Of a DNA stretch of 64,000 bases, positions 35,913 through 48,407 are shown piece after piece. The position numbers were made by a program, and so were the translations under genes. The notes under the pieces are model-generated. The model was not told the DNA's origin. It did not search any database and was given only the letters and a program-made list of their open reading frames with translations. Each line of letters starts with the position of its first letter. Position 1 is the stretch's first letter. Source of the DNA: Jaapia argillacea MUCL 33604. Lineage: Eukaryota > Basidiomycota > Agaricomycetes > Jaapiales > Jaapiaceae. The DNA lies in assembly GCA_000697665.1 (NCBI GenBank), contig KL197713.1:1390593-1454592 (forward strand). Direction: 5' to 3'.

Positions 35913-38900
35913 ATGCAGGCGCAAGCGACAAGACAAACTCAGGTATCCCTCTTGGCTATCTCCCAGAGCTCCTTGGTGACGCGAATACTTCAGATAACCT
36001 CAGCGCAGAGCCTGCTGTGTGTTCAAACGTTGCTCACATCTGGCTTGTCATGCATAACGTTCTTGCGGTACGTGAAAGAAAAGTGGCCATATGCGCATGA
36101 TATCTCTTCGCGTCTGATACTCTTGACCTCCCTGTTGCTTCCTGTGCTTCCAGTGATCTACTGCCGGACGAAAACTTCAGTGAAGGTGAATAGTATCATA
36201 GCGCATATAGCCAGTCGCGTCATGCTGACACCTTCAACTAGTCTACCTGACATCCTCGAATAATGGAGACTCCTTCTCCTCCCAATCATCTCGGTCCTCG
36301 CAGGCCAGCGGGTCCTTTATTTCCGAGTCGTCTGAAAGACGAAAGAGCAACTACAAGGTTATGACTATCAAACGGAACTACACTGATGAAGCCGACAAAC
36401 TACTTGACTTTTTGGTGAATGCGTCCGTACGGTAAAGCCACGACTCTTCTGTACTAACGATCGTTGTCCCCAGGAAAATGGAATCTTTGATGCCCTACAA
36501 AAACAGTACCTACGGAGCTTCACTCTAGCCATATACCTCGTAAGTATCCTTCAACTATCATGTCTATCACGAACAGCTCCTGATCTGCTAATACAGGATG
36601 CAAAAGATCCCAACAAGTACGTCTTGCCTTGCACAATCTTTTTGAAGCTGATTTTTCACACATCATGCCACACGCAGCATAGTGGAAGCATACACATTCA
36701 ACTTTAATGTACGTTCTCGTTCATCTAAGTCGTCTCGCCTTGCTAAAATATTGGTGTCCTCGGTGCAGTACTACACCATACCCGGAACGAACACTACAAT
36801 TCCCATTATGTCGTTGGGCGATGAGTTGATGAAAATGTCCCTGCACGGTCGAGCCAAGACGACGGACCCAGTGGCGGATGCGTTAAAGAATGGTAAAGCT
36901 CCAACTCTCGGTGAAGTGAAACGGAGCTTGAAGGTTGGCATAATCGCTCCATCTCCACCTGCATGCCTCTAAGCGTTGTGGATTTAGGCATTAGTTAGGA
37001 ACCTCGTAAAAATCACCACACACTTGGACGCGCTGCCGAGTACGCGATTGTTGACCTCTGCATCTTTTATCGGACATGAGAGCTGATGGTACACATCTAG
37101 AACGTCGATATGCAACTTTCAAGTTATTTTACCACGATAACACGCCTGATGATTACGAACCTCCTCATTTCCGATCTGGTGATGTGGAGAAGGACAAGTG
37201 GTATTTCGCGACGCATGAAAAGACTGAGGTTCCGGAGAGGTTCAGCATCGGTTCGCTCAACACTGGCTGGCACGGGTAAGTGTATCATTTTTGTTCATTA
37301 TGTCAATTGCATTGGGACTAAATGTCATGAACAGTGTTGATGTTAGCGTCAGATCGGTCGTGAGCTACCTTCCTTCACGGGAAGATAATGAAGCGATGTT
37401 CGCCGGGACTACCGGGTGCCAACCTGTACCGGGCCAACCATCGCTGACCCCAGTGGAGGAAGCCCAATCACGCGCACAACAAATCGAGGTTCAGGGAAAG
37501 GACGCAGAGGAAAGGTGTATCATCTGGGATGTGGATGGCCTAACTGACATGGACGCGGATGGCGAAGATGACCCAGATTATGTTGGTGGTCAGGCGAGAG
37601 TGGATGATTCGGGGATCGATATCCAGCCTTATGGTGTTCGTGGTAATGACGGGACGATCGTTCCATTCGTCGCGGTTAAGGCCAGAAGTTTTGGTGGTCC
37701 AGAAGAACTATCGGCGCGTGTGTCTCAGGGTGAAGAGGAGGCCATCTTTGTCGGCATGTCTGAGAGCGTTCCAAAACATGTCGATCAACTTGTAAGCGTC
37801 TCCCCTGCACTTCTCTGGAGTACGTGCTCAATCTTACCTGCAGAATACAAAGATGGGAGATTTGACGTCACCCGAGATTGCCCAAACGCAGGCCCTTGAG
37901 TTTACCCAAGAGCTACCACTCTCCCCCGTGCCGCGAACGTCGTGTGCCCGCCCGCATTCATCCGCATCCCTGCCACCTTCTGATGTGGGCTGCGAGTCCT
38001 TCTCCTTGCCTTCTTTCTCTGGAAGGGGAACTGGTGCTGAAGAAGTCGACACGCAACTTCTTGTGGACAAGCTGATGGACAATCGTGAAGATACTGAGAT
38101 GCTTGGTGCGTATCATTCTTATAAAACTCCTTCAGCACCACTGCCTTACTTCGGAATGGGCTCTAGATATGGAGACTCAAGTCGTTCCCTCCGTCCCTAT
38201 CGACGAGTCCGATTCCATTGAGTCGTTCGAGAGTGGGAAAATTACTCCGAAGGCTCAGGGTACGAGCAAATCCGATTTGAAGGGGAAGGGGAAAGTCAAG
38301 GAAACTATTGGCGATAAGGGTTTGGATTGCGAGTGTGGTTCGACGGTACGCCAATATTAGTCTACGTCTCTCCATTCATGCACCCCCAACTGAATCTCGG
38401 ACTAAAGATTGACGACGCTTCGTGTTTTTGCGATGGTGGTTGCCAGCGCTGGTACCATGTCTGGTGAGTGCTGCAAATCTCTGTTCCAACGTGCATAACT
38501 GACACCGTGTAGGTGCATGGGGTTCGTCAAACTCATCTGAAACTATGTCAAGGTCTTGACGACACCCACTTCAGATATCACTCAGTGAATGATAAACGCT
38601 TGCCCACCCACTTCGTCTGCTTCGACTGTCGCGTCCGGTCAGACCAGAATTGGGACTTTATCGTGGTTAATGATTTGTACCCGAGTATGATCTCCAAGTT
38701 CAAGGATCTCGCTCTCTTCAGGTGAATTTCTATGTAAATCATGATTCGCTTGACTTCACCCTATGATTCTAGGCGAGCTATCAAAGTGGCAGAAACTCAT
38801 GAACCTGAATCGCTGTCGGAATTCATGAGATTGATAGGTGACTACTCTGTCTTGGCTTTTTGACTTCACCTGATCTCTGCTAGGATGCGAGTCTGTTTTG

Positions 38901-39621
38901 GCTGGCCAGCTATTCCGGAGGCTTGAAGCAGAAGGTATCGAGCTCGAATCACGGTGCTTAACTGGAGACTTACTGATCATCCTCACATCTTTCAGGATTT
39001 ATTGCGGTAGACGCGCCCGATTCTGATGGACTAGGACTCCGGGGTAGAGGTAAGGCCAGAGGAAAACAAGTAAAGCCACGGAAGGCTATGCAAAAGACCA
39101 AATACGTGTTTGTTCGTTCTGCCAAGAGGAGTGCATTGTATCAAGACTACTTCAACCCTGATGATGAGGTCGAGAGGAAGACCCTTGGATTATCGCAACT
39201 GGTTCGTCTGAGTTTTATTTCCATCTCTTTCCGAACAGCGGAAATTATGGTTGGCGGCGTCTCCTTAATAGAAGCCAAAAAATAAACGAAAGAAACGTGT
39301 CGAGGAGTCCAAGTGTGTTTCAAGTCTCATGATGTGCGTTGTGATTGTGTTGACAGTACACTTTCCAGTGCCTCCGATCCTGCAATGGGCTTTCCTATCC
39401 GCGTCGACGGACCTTCTCGTACACGTTCCCCTACTCCTCCTCTTCCTCTACCTGTGGCAGGATCTCAAACCCAAGAGGAAACCCAAATTTTGCCCGATCT
39501 CACGGAACGACGTGGTAGTGGACCGTTGAAGCGGAGAGCCGACGAATCCGCTGCGGAAACAATCAAGGCCCCCAAGAAGGTCAAGATATCTTTGGCTGGC
39601 GGTCTCGAGCTGGAAAACTAA
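35913..39621 (+). CDS. HOP1: Meiotic HORMA-domain protein Hop1
   Basis: Twenty exons give about 868 residues. The HORMA domain covers roughly residues 15-260: LLPDENFSE, NYTDEADKLLDFLENGIF, the YYTIPGTNTTIP block, then THLDALPKRRYATFKLFYHD and RFSIGSLNTGWHGVDVSV. A long acidic and Ser-rich linker with SQ/TQ-like sites follows (THQ-type sites for Mec1/Tel1 are seen in yeast Hop1). Near residue 590 a zinc finger reads CFCDGGCQRWYHVWCMGYHS, continuing to CFDCRVR, as in Hop1. The C-terminus is basic (RGRGKARGKQVKPRK; KPKNKRKKR). Role: meiotic chromosome axis, double-strand break formation and homologue bias. Last exons: 38408-38463, 38513-38521 (9 nt), 38575-38721, 38773-38837, 38884-38934, 38996-39201, 39272-39312, 39357-39621. 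The 9-nt exon is required to complete the finger. Confidence 0.9.
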
Positions 39622-40025
39622 GCGTCGTATTAACCCGCCCTCTGCCTCTCAACTGAACGTCATCACGTCTCGTTTGCACTGCCAGTCTCTTGTCCCTCTT
39701 TGCCTTGTTGTCCCCAAGCTTCCGACTCCTTCGGATAACTTCTTTCTCTGTTTATCTTTTCAGCTGTATAATTAATGCTCTCCGATGTTCCTTTCCTTTG
39801 TTCTTGTTCGCAAGTTTGCCTCCCTGTTCTATACTACTGTTCATCACCTGCAATAATATTTCGCATTGAGAATGGACTGAATCAGCGAAGTAACTTCGCT
39901 TCGACTCATTGAGCTCGCGAAGTGCGATTAGATCTTGGCCCTGTCGATCAGAATCTACTCGAACATTTGTCGAGGACGCCTTCGAGTCGGACTTAGAGGC
40001 CTCTGGCACAGAAACGTCGTCGTCC
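39622..40025. other. Intergenic between HOP1 and DOA1
   Basis: About 400 bp, T-rich on the plus strand, with no gene seen. The DOA1 frame stays open for 39 codons upstream of the chosen ATG but has no earlier ATG. Confidence 0.55.
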
Positions 40026-43000
40026 ATGCCTTACAAGCTCTCTGCAACTCTAACAGCACACAGCTCAGATGTGCGTATTGCCGTGAAGTGCGGTTGTTTC
40101 CACTCCATCTGACGGTCAGTTAAGGTGCGAGCTGTGGCATCTCCCACAAACGAGCTGGTCTTGTCTGCATCACGCGATGCATCAGCAATATCATGGCAGA
40201 GGACATCTAACTCGTCGTTCACTCAATCCGCCGTTCTCACCGCTGGTGATCGATATGTGAACTCGATTGCCTATCTACCTCCTACGGCTGAAGCACCTCA
40301 GGGTATGTACGCGTCTTCATGAATAACGCCGGGACCACGATCAAATCTTTTCACATTGAAGGATATGTCGTTACTGGAAGTCAAGACGCAATCATCAACG
40401 TCTTTATCCTTGGCTCACCAAGTGCAGAGCCGGAATACTCGCTCCTTGGCCACAAAGAGAATGTCTGCGCGCTCAATACCGGTTCGGATGGGACGATTAT
40501 ATCTGGTTCGTGGGACAAGTGAGTGACCTTGCTGTCAGCTTATATCATCGAAACTGCAACTCCTTCCCAGAACTGCGAAAGTCTGGAAGAATTTCAAGGA
40601 GGTGTATGAGCTGAAGGGACATGCATACTCAGTCTGGGCAGTAGTAGTCGTCGACCCGCAGACATTCTTAACAGGTATGCACTATTTCTTACTGTGGGTC
40701 TACCTATCCTTCACATCGGAGCAGCATCTGCGGATAAAACCATCAAGTTATGGCAGCAACACAAGATTGTCCGGAATTATGATGGTCACAAGGATGCTGT
40801 TCGTGGTTTAGCGTTGGTTCCGGACATCGGTTTTGCGTCTTGCTCAAACGATAGGTTGGTCGTTTCTACGTTTGTAGAAATTTCCGTCTCACGTTGGCTT
40901 TGACAGCGAAATTCGAGTTTGGACGCTAGAAGGCGATGTTATCTTCACAATGTCTGGTCATACTTCATTCATTTACAGCCTCTCGGTCCTTCCCAATGGC
41001 GACATCGTGTCCTGCGGAGAAGATCGTAGTGTCCGAATTTGGAGAGGTGCGTTCCGTTCTCCGTGCTCTGATGTATTTGCTCAAGCCCTGGGTACATTAG
41101 ATGGTGAATGTTCACAAACGGTCGTGCTTCCCGCCATATCAGTCTGGACAGTCTCATCCATGCCCAACGGCGATATCGTCAGCGGATCCAGCGATGGTGT
41201 GGTTAGGATATTCAGTCCTTCAGAGGAACGATGGGCGTCTGCGGAAGATTTGAAGGCATATGACATGGAGTTGGCTAATCAAGCCGTTCCTGCTGCTCAA
41301 GTTGGAGACGTGAAGAAGACGGACCTTCCAGGGTTGGAGGCGTTGGCTGAACCCGGTCAGTCGCAATTCTGGGGTGAATCTTTTTGTGATGATAAAACTG
41401 ACGCGGGGATACATTAGGGAAGAAACCGGGTGAAGTCAAGATGGTGCGAAACGAGGATCGAGTTGAAGCTCATCAAGTGCCGTCACATCTTCCTTATCTC
41501 TGTTCGCCTGTGACATTAACCCCTTGTCCCCTTCTAGTGGGACAGTGCTACATCTAGTTGGCAGAAGATTGGCGATGTGGTGGATGCAGTTGGCTCTGGC
41601 CGCAAACAACTCTACCAAGGAAAGGAATACGACTACGTGTTCGACGTCGATATCCAGGATGGCGTCCCCCCTTTGAAGTTGCCTTACAATGTCACAGGTG
41701 GGATTCAATCAAACTTCGTCTCTCGTCGTTGGCTCAATCGGTTTGCTAACATTATCTCAGAGAATCCTTACGCCGCCGCCCAACGTTTCCTCCAAACAAA
41801 CGAGATCTCTCTAAACTACATCGACGAAGTCGTAAAGTTCATCGAGAAAAACACGGGCGGCGTCAACCTTGGAGTTGGAGGCAATGAGTTCGTTGATCCC
41901 TACACAGGTGTGGTAGTTACTTGGCTTCTACCCATAAAACCCCCACTAACTCTTCACGTCAACCAGGTGCAACTAGATATACAGGCACTGGTGGGTCATC
42001 TGCGAACGCACCTCAACAATCCTACGGCGATCCATACACAGGTCAGGTTCTTCTCTATTGCTTTAATCCGCAAGTAGGAATACTTACATCCCAAGAAGGT
42101 GCCTCTAGATATACAGGCACTGGTGGGTCACCTGCGAGCGCCCCGCAGCAATCCTACGGTGATCCATACACAGGTTAGTTCTTCTTCCAGGTGTTAATCT
42201 GCGAGAAAGAAATACTGAATACCCGAGAGAAGGCGCCTCCAGATACAGCGGCTCTCCCGCACCAGCGCCGACACCACCAACGTCACAATCATCGTTCAGC
42301 GATCCATTCACTGGAGCGTCTAGATACAGTGGTGCCGCTTCTATCCCTACACCTGCCCCAGCAGCTACTCCGCCGGCGGCTTCGTCACCTGCGATCCTTC
42401 CTGCAGTGCGTTTCCTCTGAAAAGATCCTTTACTTCAAGCAAATTGACCGGTTTTGACAGCGGACACCGGTGACTTTCAAACAAGCCAACGTTCCCGCTA
42501 TGCAGTCAAAGTTGTATCAGTTGGACGAAGCGCTAGGGAATGAGATTGTCAGTATCCTATCACACTCGTTATAAGGGAGTGCGAGAACCGACCTGATTAC
42601 GAAACTAGTCCACCTCTCCCCTGGTCATGTCTCCCGAGGAACTTCGCCTTGTGGATGAAACTTTCACCTACCTCTCCCAAGCTATCGCACAGCCCGCGGG
42701 TCGCTCGAACACCAACAAGCTGAGCCCCGCCCATGTCGAAGCCATAATGGCGATTCTAAGTCGTTGGCCCACTTCTCAGCGATTTCCAGGTTCGTTTACC
42801 GATTCGTGTCATTCTACTCTCTTTGCTCTCCCAGATACTATCTTTCATTCAGCACCGAGCTCTCCCGGTTATTGACTTTTATCTGATCAAATGCACCTGT
42901 TAGTGATGGATCTAAGCCGTTTGGTGGTGGGCCTAGCACCCGAAGTCCTATCCACCCCAGGGCTCAAAGTGCGATTCTTCGAAGCCCTGATCCAAGGAGC

Positions 43001-43759
43001 TGATTGGGCCGAACCTTGGTCTCCGCCTTTACCCAAGCCAAGGGAGACGAATGTATTGTTGCTGTTGAGAGCTATGGCGAACTCGTTGCAAGATGGCACA
43101 CTCATCGGGGATGGGTCTTGGGTCAACCTCGTACGTCGTTGACATAGGCTCCTTGGTGTCATATTTTTTACTTTGTGGCCTGCCTATTCTAGATCTTGGA
43201 AAGTTTGGGACAAGTCCCGTATGAAGCGTTTACCAAAAGTCAACGCGTTGTCTTGGCTTCAGTGCTATTCAAGTTTGTCCCTTTTTTAACCCCTCAATCG
43301 TCGCGAGACTGACGTTCTTGCGTCTGAATGTAGCTTCTCGTGTGTCTGCTTGCGGGAGGCAGTGAATCCTAATCTCCGTTCTCTACATTTCTCTTCCGTC
43401 ATTCGGGTGTGTCTCCTTTTGCCTATTGACATTCGGACGCTTATGATGGTGGCTCTTCTGTAGGTCTTACAAGGCGAGAAGACTGATTCTGAAACGGTCT
43501 ATCGTACCTTGGTCGCCCTCGGGAATGCTGTACGTCCTTCGTCCCTTCCCTGTTCCTTTGGTTTTGAGTCTCTGCATCTGAGCTGACGCATTTATCGACC
43601 AACCACACATCCGAACAGATCTATGTAGCGAAATCGCAACACATGGCTCCGGACAGTGGGCAAGCCACTGAGATTCGAGCTGCTGTCAATCCTCTCCCGA
43701 GTATTTTTGCGGAGCCACGGATTAATGGCATTGTGGCGGAGATATGCGGACTCTTGTAA
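40026..43759 (+). CDS. DOA1: Doa1/Ufd3 (PLAA) ubiquitin-binding Cdc48 cofactor
   Basis: Twenty exons give about 850 residues. Seven WD40 repeats fill residues 1-310 (YKLSATLTAHSSDVRAV at the N-terminus; SWDKTAKVWK; SADKTIKLWQ; SEIRVWTLEGD; GEDRSVRIWR; GSSDGVVRIFSPS). The PFU ubiquitin-binding domain follows (WDSATSSWQKIGDVVDAVG, GKEYDYVFDVDI, NPYAAAQRFLQTNEI, YIDEVVKFIEKNTGG). A linker of DPYTG-containing repeats then leads to the C-terminal PUL domain from about residue 580 (TPVTFKQANVPAMQSKL to GIVAEICGLL), which binds Cdc48/p97. Role: helps Cdc48 process ubiquitinated substrates, ubiquitin recycling and sorting. Linker exons 41967-42041 and 42099-42173 are each 75 nt and near-identical, a tandem duplication. 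Confidence 0.94.
41967..42232 (+). repeat. Tandem exon-plus-intron duplication in DOA1 linker
   Basis: Two 75-nt exons (41967-42041 and 42099-42173) encode 25-residue units that differ at only a few positions (core RYTGTGGS, then APQQSYGDPYTG). The following introns (42042-42098 and 42174-42232) are also similar, so the duplicated unit is exon plus intron, about 132 bp. The next exon begins with a more divergent copy (SRYSG, then DPFTG). Confidence 0.85.
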
Positions 43760-44988
43760 GCGCGTTTTGAAAGAGAAGTTGGGTATGTCTGGGCGAGGTT
43801 GAGTAGCGTTACCAAAGGGTGATATAGGGCTGCGCGTAAATGCTGGAGTAATGGGATTGTGTTTTGCCCGGTGTCGTTCAATTATGGGGTCTGACAGACT
43901 ATGTATCAATGCCAGCATCGTATTACTTGTCTGTGGTAAGTACTTAAGTTGTCAACTTAAAGGGTGTCATCAATACTGTGTATAGGAAGTAGTCGCAGAA
44001 CAACATGTCGATCCGATACAGCAGTGCTTCACTCATTATCTCTCTCTCCTCCTTGTTTCTTATGATCTTGATCTACCTTCCCAAACGATATCTGGCTGGG
44101 GCTCTCAACAGCTCCACAATGCAGGGCGAAGCAATGTGCTCCCTGTCCTGCATTCAAATCACTGGTATTGTTCGTTGGGTCACTGGTGTATCATGTAGAG
44201 AAAGGTGGCCGATGGGTCGATGGTGTCACTTCGATAGCCCTTGAAATATTGTTCGGATGGGAGGGGATAAAAATATGGAAGTTGCCGGCAGTGAGGACTT
44301 CGATGGGGGCAGTTGTGGAGGTTGTACTTAGGGTGGACCTGCCTGAGGAAGTGCGAGCGGAAGCAGGCAAAGGTTGCGAAGAAAGAGTAGCTGTTGCGGC
44401 ACAAGCATCCCTGAGACACCCCGGTGAAGGATAACTGTTGCTGGGTTGACCAGCCTCAGCACCCGATTGGAAGAGATCAAGGTGCACGGGGAGAATTGCA
44501 CTTCAAAGGGTATTTGAAATGATTCACAACCTCCACTCAATTCCTCTGATATTCGAAAATTCTATTTTTTGACCTCTAACTTCGGAGTGTACGTGCGTCC
44601 CACCCTGGCACCCATTGTTCTACCTACGATATATCAAGCAATGTTGCAAAGACCGCATCGGCATTGATGCTCAAGCCCTCAGCGCTCATCGACGAAGTGC
44701 CTGATGAGGGTCATCGGTCGCGAGGACTCTCGTGGCTTCTCTTTCATCGTTGTCGTCGCCCACGCCGAGATACACGAGCGTGACGCAATCGTACGCGCAA
44801 CGTCCCTGCATCGCGGCTGTGTTCGCTTCCTAACTTGCTGTATTGCTGTGTAACAACACAAGTCATTCGCATTTTTTGTTCTATAGATTTCGACTACGAT
44901 CGCGCTGTGCCTAAGAAGACGCTGTCCAGAATGCTATAAAAGCCCTGCTTGTCAACATGGGCCCACATTCCCTCCACCAGACAAGACC
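43760..44988. other. Gene-poor stretch, 1.2 kb
   Basis: A plus-strand ATG frame at 44005-44244 could encode 79 residues with an N-terminal hydrophobic segment (SLIISLSSLFLMILIYL-like). It has no splice partner or family support. A Ser/Thr-rich minus-strand frame at 44191-44487 lacks an ATG start. I call neither a gene. The right end is the promoter of the ABC transporter. Confidence 0.45.
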
Positions 44989-47699
44989 ATGGCGACGATA
45001 GCACCGGAAACTCTTCAAGAAATGAAGGGACTGAAGATGGAGGTAACCGAGAAGAAAAAGGAAACTTTGACGCCTGCCAACTCTGATTCGGAAGAATTGC
45101 CCTCTGCAATCGAATCGATACAACTTGGTGTCTGGCGTCTCCTCTTACTACGCGAGCCATCGTTCGTCTTTCCTGGCGCAAGCGCTGTGTCGCGATGGAA
45201 GGAGGCTTATGTTGCTTTGCCACTTTTCCGTCGATTTTGCCGGGATGTTTCAAACCTTGGACCTACCTTGGTTCTCGTTTTCCTCGCGACAAAAGTGTGG
45301 AGCGGACTAGAGTACGCCATTACTCTGGCTCTCTCTGAACGAATTCTTGGACTGGTAGGTATTCTGAATCAAAGGGATTGCGTCTGATGCTAACTTTTGT
45401 TTGTAGATTGAAGCCGGCGTGACCGAGAAAAACCTCGACTCTCAAGCATTGTTGCTTGCCGTCTGTTATCAAATTTTTTTCTCTGTAGTGGGAGCCATCA
45501 TGCACTGGTTCACGTAAGTTCAACAATCCATCTTTGTCAGCGATCGACTGAACTTCATCTCAGTCAAATAATCCTACCTAAGCTGAAGACTCGTTTCTTG
45601 TATTACTATGAGAAGGAGCTGATGCGAGGTATTATCAACCCCCTCCCTCGTTCTAGCAAATCTTGAATGATGTTGTATGACATCTAGCCAGGCTGCGCCT
45701 TGATTTGACCACCCTTCAAGGCAATGAAGATCCTCACTTTCGCGATTGTTTTGGAGCTCACGTCCATCGTCATACTCTAGAGAATACCAGTCAATCAAGA
45801 GTGACGCCGAAGAAGGCATGGAAAACATTCATTGACTTAATCGAGTTTGGCAAAACGATAGTCTCGCTGATATCCCAGCTTGGATTTATCATGCAATTAT
45901 CTCGAGCCAACTCAGGCGGTCCAATATTCATACTCCTATGCCTTGCAAAACCTTTCTTCCTCAGCTTTCTCTGGAAGTCGCTCCGGGGGAAAAGTGAGTA
46001 TGACATCAGACTGTTGGTCACATGATTCTGATTATCACCTCTCACAGCCTATGTTGTATACGCCAATGATACAGCATATTGCCGCAAGCGGGCGTTGAAA
46101 GATGTGGCCATGAGTGACAAGTATCGCGGAGAAATCATCACAGGTAACGCAGGGGATTATTTCTTGAAAGGTCAGTTCCTAGTTCCCCACAGCAGAGACC
46201 GAGCTGATTTCCGCCTTACTCAGAATACGAGGAAGCCACAAACCAGCTTGGGGACATATCTGATGAATATGCGGAGAGCCAGTACGAAATCAGACCTACT
46301 CCCTTGAGAAATATCGGATATTCCTTGACCGGAATCTTGCCTATGGTGGCTGCTCTGATTTGTTCTTCTCTGGAACTGTCATTTAACTCATGCCAACAGA
46401 TGTACTATGTCGTCAATTCGATTTGGAATGTCTCGACGATGTCGGTGACGTCAATCGCCATTCTTGAGCAGACTTCCCAAATCCTACGATACACCTTGTC
46501 CGGACTCGCTGATACCGACAATTCGTTGTATCGACAGCTAAATGGCATCAAGACACTCTATGATGCCATCGATATTGAAAATAAAACAGAAGACGGATCT
46601 TTATCATATTTTGACCTCGAAAAGGTGAACTACAAGGGAATGAAGGTCGAATTCCGGTATGTCATTCGTTGATCTCCAACCGCCTGCTGATGACTAACTG
46701 CCCCCTGCTAGCGACGTGACGTTCAACTATCCCAACAGCAAGGCCACGGCGCCTGCCTTGTCGAATATGTCGTTCACTATCAACAGCGGCGACCTTGTGG
46801 TTGTGGTGGGCAGCAATGGTAGCGGTAAATCATCGATGGTCAAGCTTCTCACTCGCCTATACGATGTCAGCTCTGGTGATATCCTAATTGATGGGAGAAA
46901 CATCAAAGAATATCGCATGGCTACCCTTCGAGAAGTCACTGCTATCCTCGCCCAGGACCATCATCTGTTCCCCTTGTCCGTTTCGGAGAATATCGGTTTG
47001 GGAGATCCCGCTTGCATGGGCGACAATGAGAAAATCCTAGAAGCAGCGAAGTTGGGCGGTGCTTATGATTTCGTCCAGAAACTCAAGCAGGGCTTCCGTA
47101 CGAATATGTATCCAGTCAAGACCGCCTATGGCTCATCCACCGTGTATGAGGCTGACAAGGAAGATCCGATGAAGGTGGAATTCGAAAAGCTCGAGAAGTG
47201 GACGGAGCTGTCTGGCGGTCAATACCAGCGTCTTGTTGCGTGCGTGCAATTCTTCCTATCGCTGTCTCTGACATCGAGTCTAATCTTTTTTTTCCATTCA
47301 GTGCTCGTACATTCATGCGTTTGAACGGTGGGGGTATCAAACTTGTGGCCGTCGACGAACCAAGTTCTGCGCTGGATCCTGAGGGGGAATTCGAACTTTT
47401 CCAACAGCTTCGTGCAGCTCGAATTGGAAAGACGATGATATTCGTTACCCATCGCTTCGGCCATCTCACGAAGCACGCAGATTTGATCCTGTAAGCATAT
47501 TTTTACCCTCTCGTAGTTTCGCTCGCTCATCGATATTCGTCACAGATGTATGAAAGATGGCGTCCTCGCAGAAGCAGGGACTCACGACGAGCTCATCAAT
47601 AAAGAGGGCGAATACCACAAACTGTACAACGTGCAAGCAAACGCGTTCACGACGACGACATCCATTCCCACCCCAGAGGTCCCACTCATCAAACTGTAG
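44989..47699 (+). CDS. Half-size ABC transporter (one transmembrane domain, one ATPase domain)
   Basis: Nine exons (44989-45354, 45407-45513, 45564-45628, 45688-45993, 46048-46170, 46224-46656, 46712-47239, 47302-47490, 47546-47699) give about 756 residues. The N-terminal half has several hydrophobic spans (TLVLVFLATKVWSGLEY; YQIFFSVVGAIMHW; ILPMVAALICSSLELS). The nucleotide-binding domain has Walker A GSNGSGKSS, the Q-loop region AILAQDHHLFPLSV, signature LSGGQ, Walker B KLVAVDEPSSALD and switch histidine VTHRF, so it should hydrolyse ATP. An acidic insertion of about 25 residues (YEADKEDPMKVEFEK) precedes the signature. The overall type is ABCB-like half transporter working as a dimer. Substrate and membrane are unknown, and I see no mitochondrial presequence. 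Basidiomycetes have several such divergent half transporters. Confidence 0.85.
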
Positions 47700-48407
47700 C
47701 CAATTCGATCTGGCTCATGGACCGCGAGCATACCAAAATATAAACCCCCTGTATATGCAACAACCGCTGTATCTGTAGATTCTCAATAATGAAAGGTTAT
47801 TTTAGTGTGTGCGACAAGTGACTAGTATCGGGGCCTTCGACTAGTACAGTAGACGGTGGGTTATGATGGATAATTCTGTTTGGCAACCCCGCTCTTGAGT
47901 GGGTCGAAAGAGAGGCACACCATTCTACCACTGTCCACAAGTTAAAGTGCTAGTAAGTACCACCTCGACTTTTTGGCTCCGACAGCTAGATGGAACTTCT
48001 GTGCTGCGGAAGGGTTTCGAGGGACTCCTCGCTGAAAGTCGGTAATTTCCACCTCATCTTAGCGAACTTGCGCCCTGGGTTTCTATCAAGCTCAATGGCA
48101 CTTGCCTCCGTAGTTCCAAAGGTATCGTATTGTCGGTCGCTGGGTGAAGTGTAGTAAACATGAGTAGTCTAAAAGCAACGACTCGAGATCATGATATCCT
48201 TTACAAGCGAGATGTCGCGTGCATCTACACCATCACCTCATGCGTTGGCCCGCGAGCGAGTCTTCTGTTTCTTTGTCTGCTTTGGTTCAGCGACAATTCT
48301 GAGAACGGCTGGGGATCGCGCGTTTGGCTTTTTCTCAGATGACCTGGGGATCGGATTCATTTGCGGTGACGGTCTGCAAGGATGGTTATTCACAAACCAA
48401 AAGAACA
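47700..48407. other. Convergent intergenic region
   Basis: It lies between the 3' ends of the ABC transporter and the RdRP gene. No gene or repeat seen in these 0.7 kb. Confidence 0.55.

Noticed and set aside
35913-35965. Possible 24-nt intron (GTATCC...CCCAG) near the Hop1 start
   Set aside because: Too short to splice, and the frame is open through it, so read as coding.
44005-44244. Small ORF with N-terminal hydrophobic segment
   Set aside because: 79 codons, single ATG, no conserved partner and no splice continuation. It could be chance in a 1.2 kb gap.
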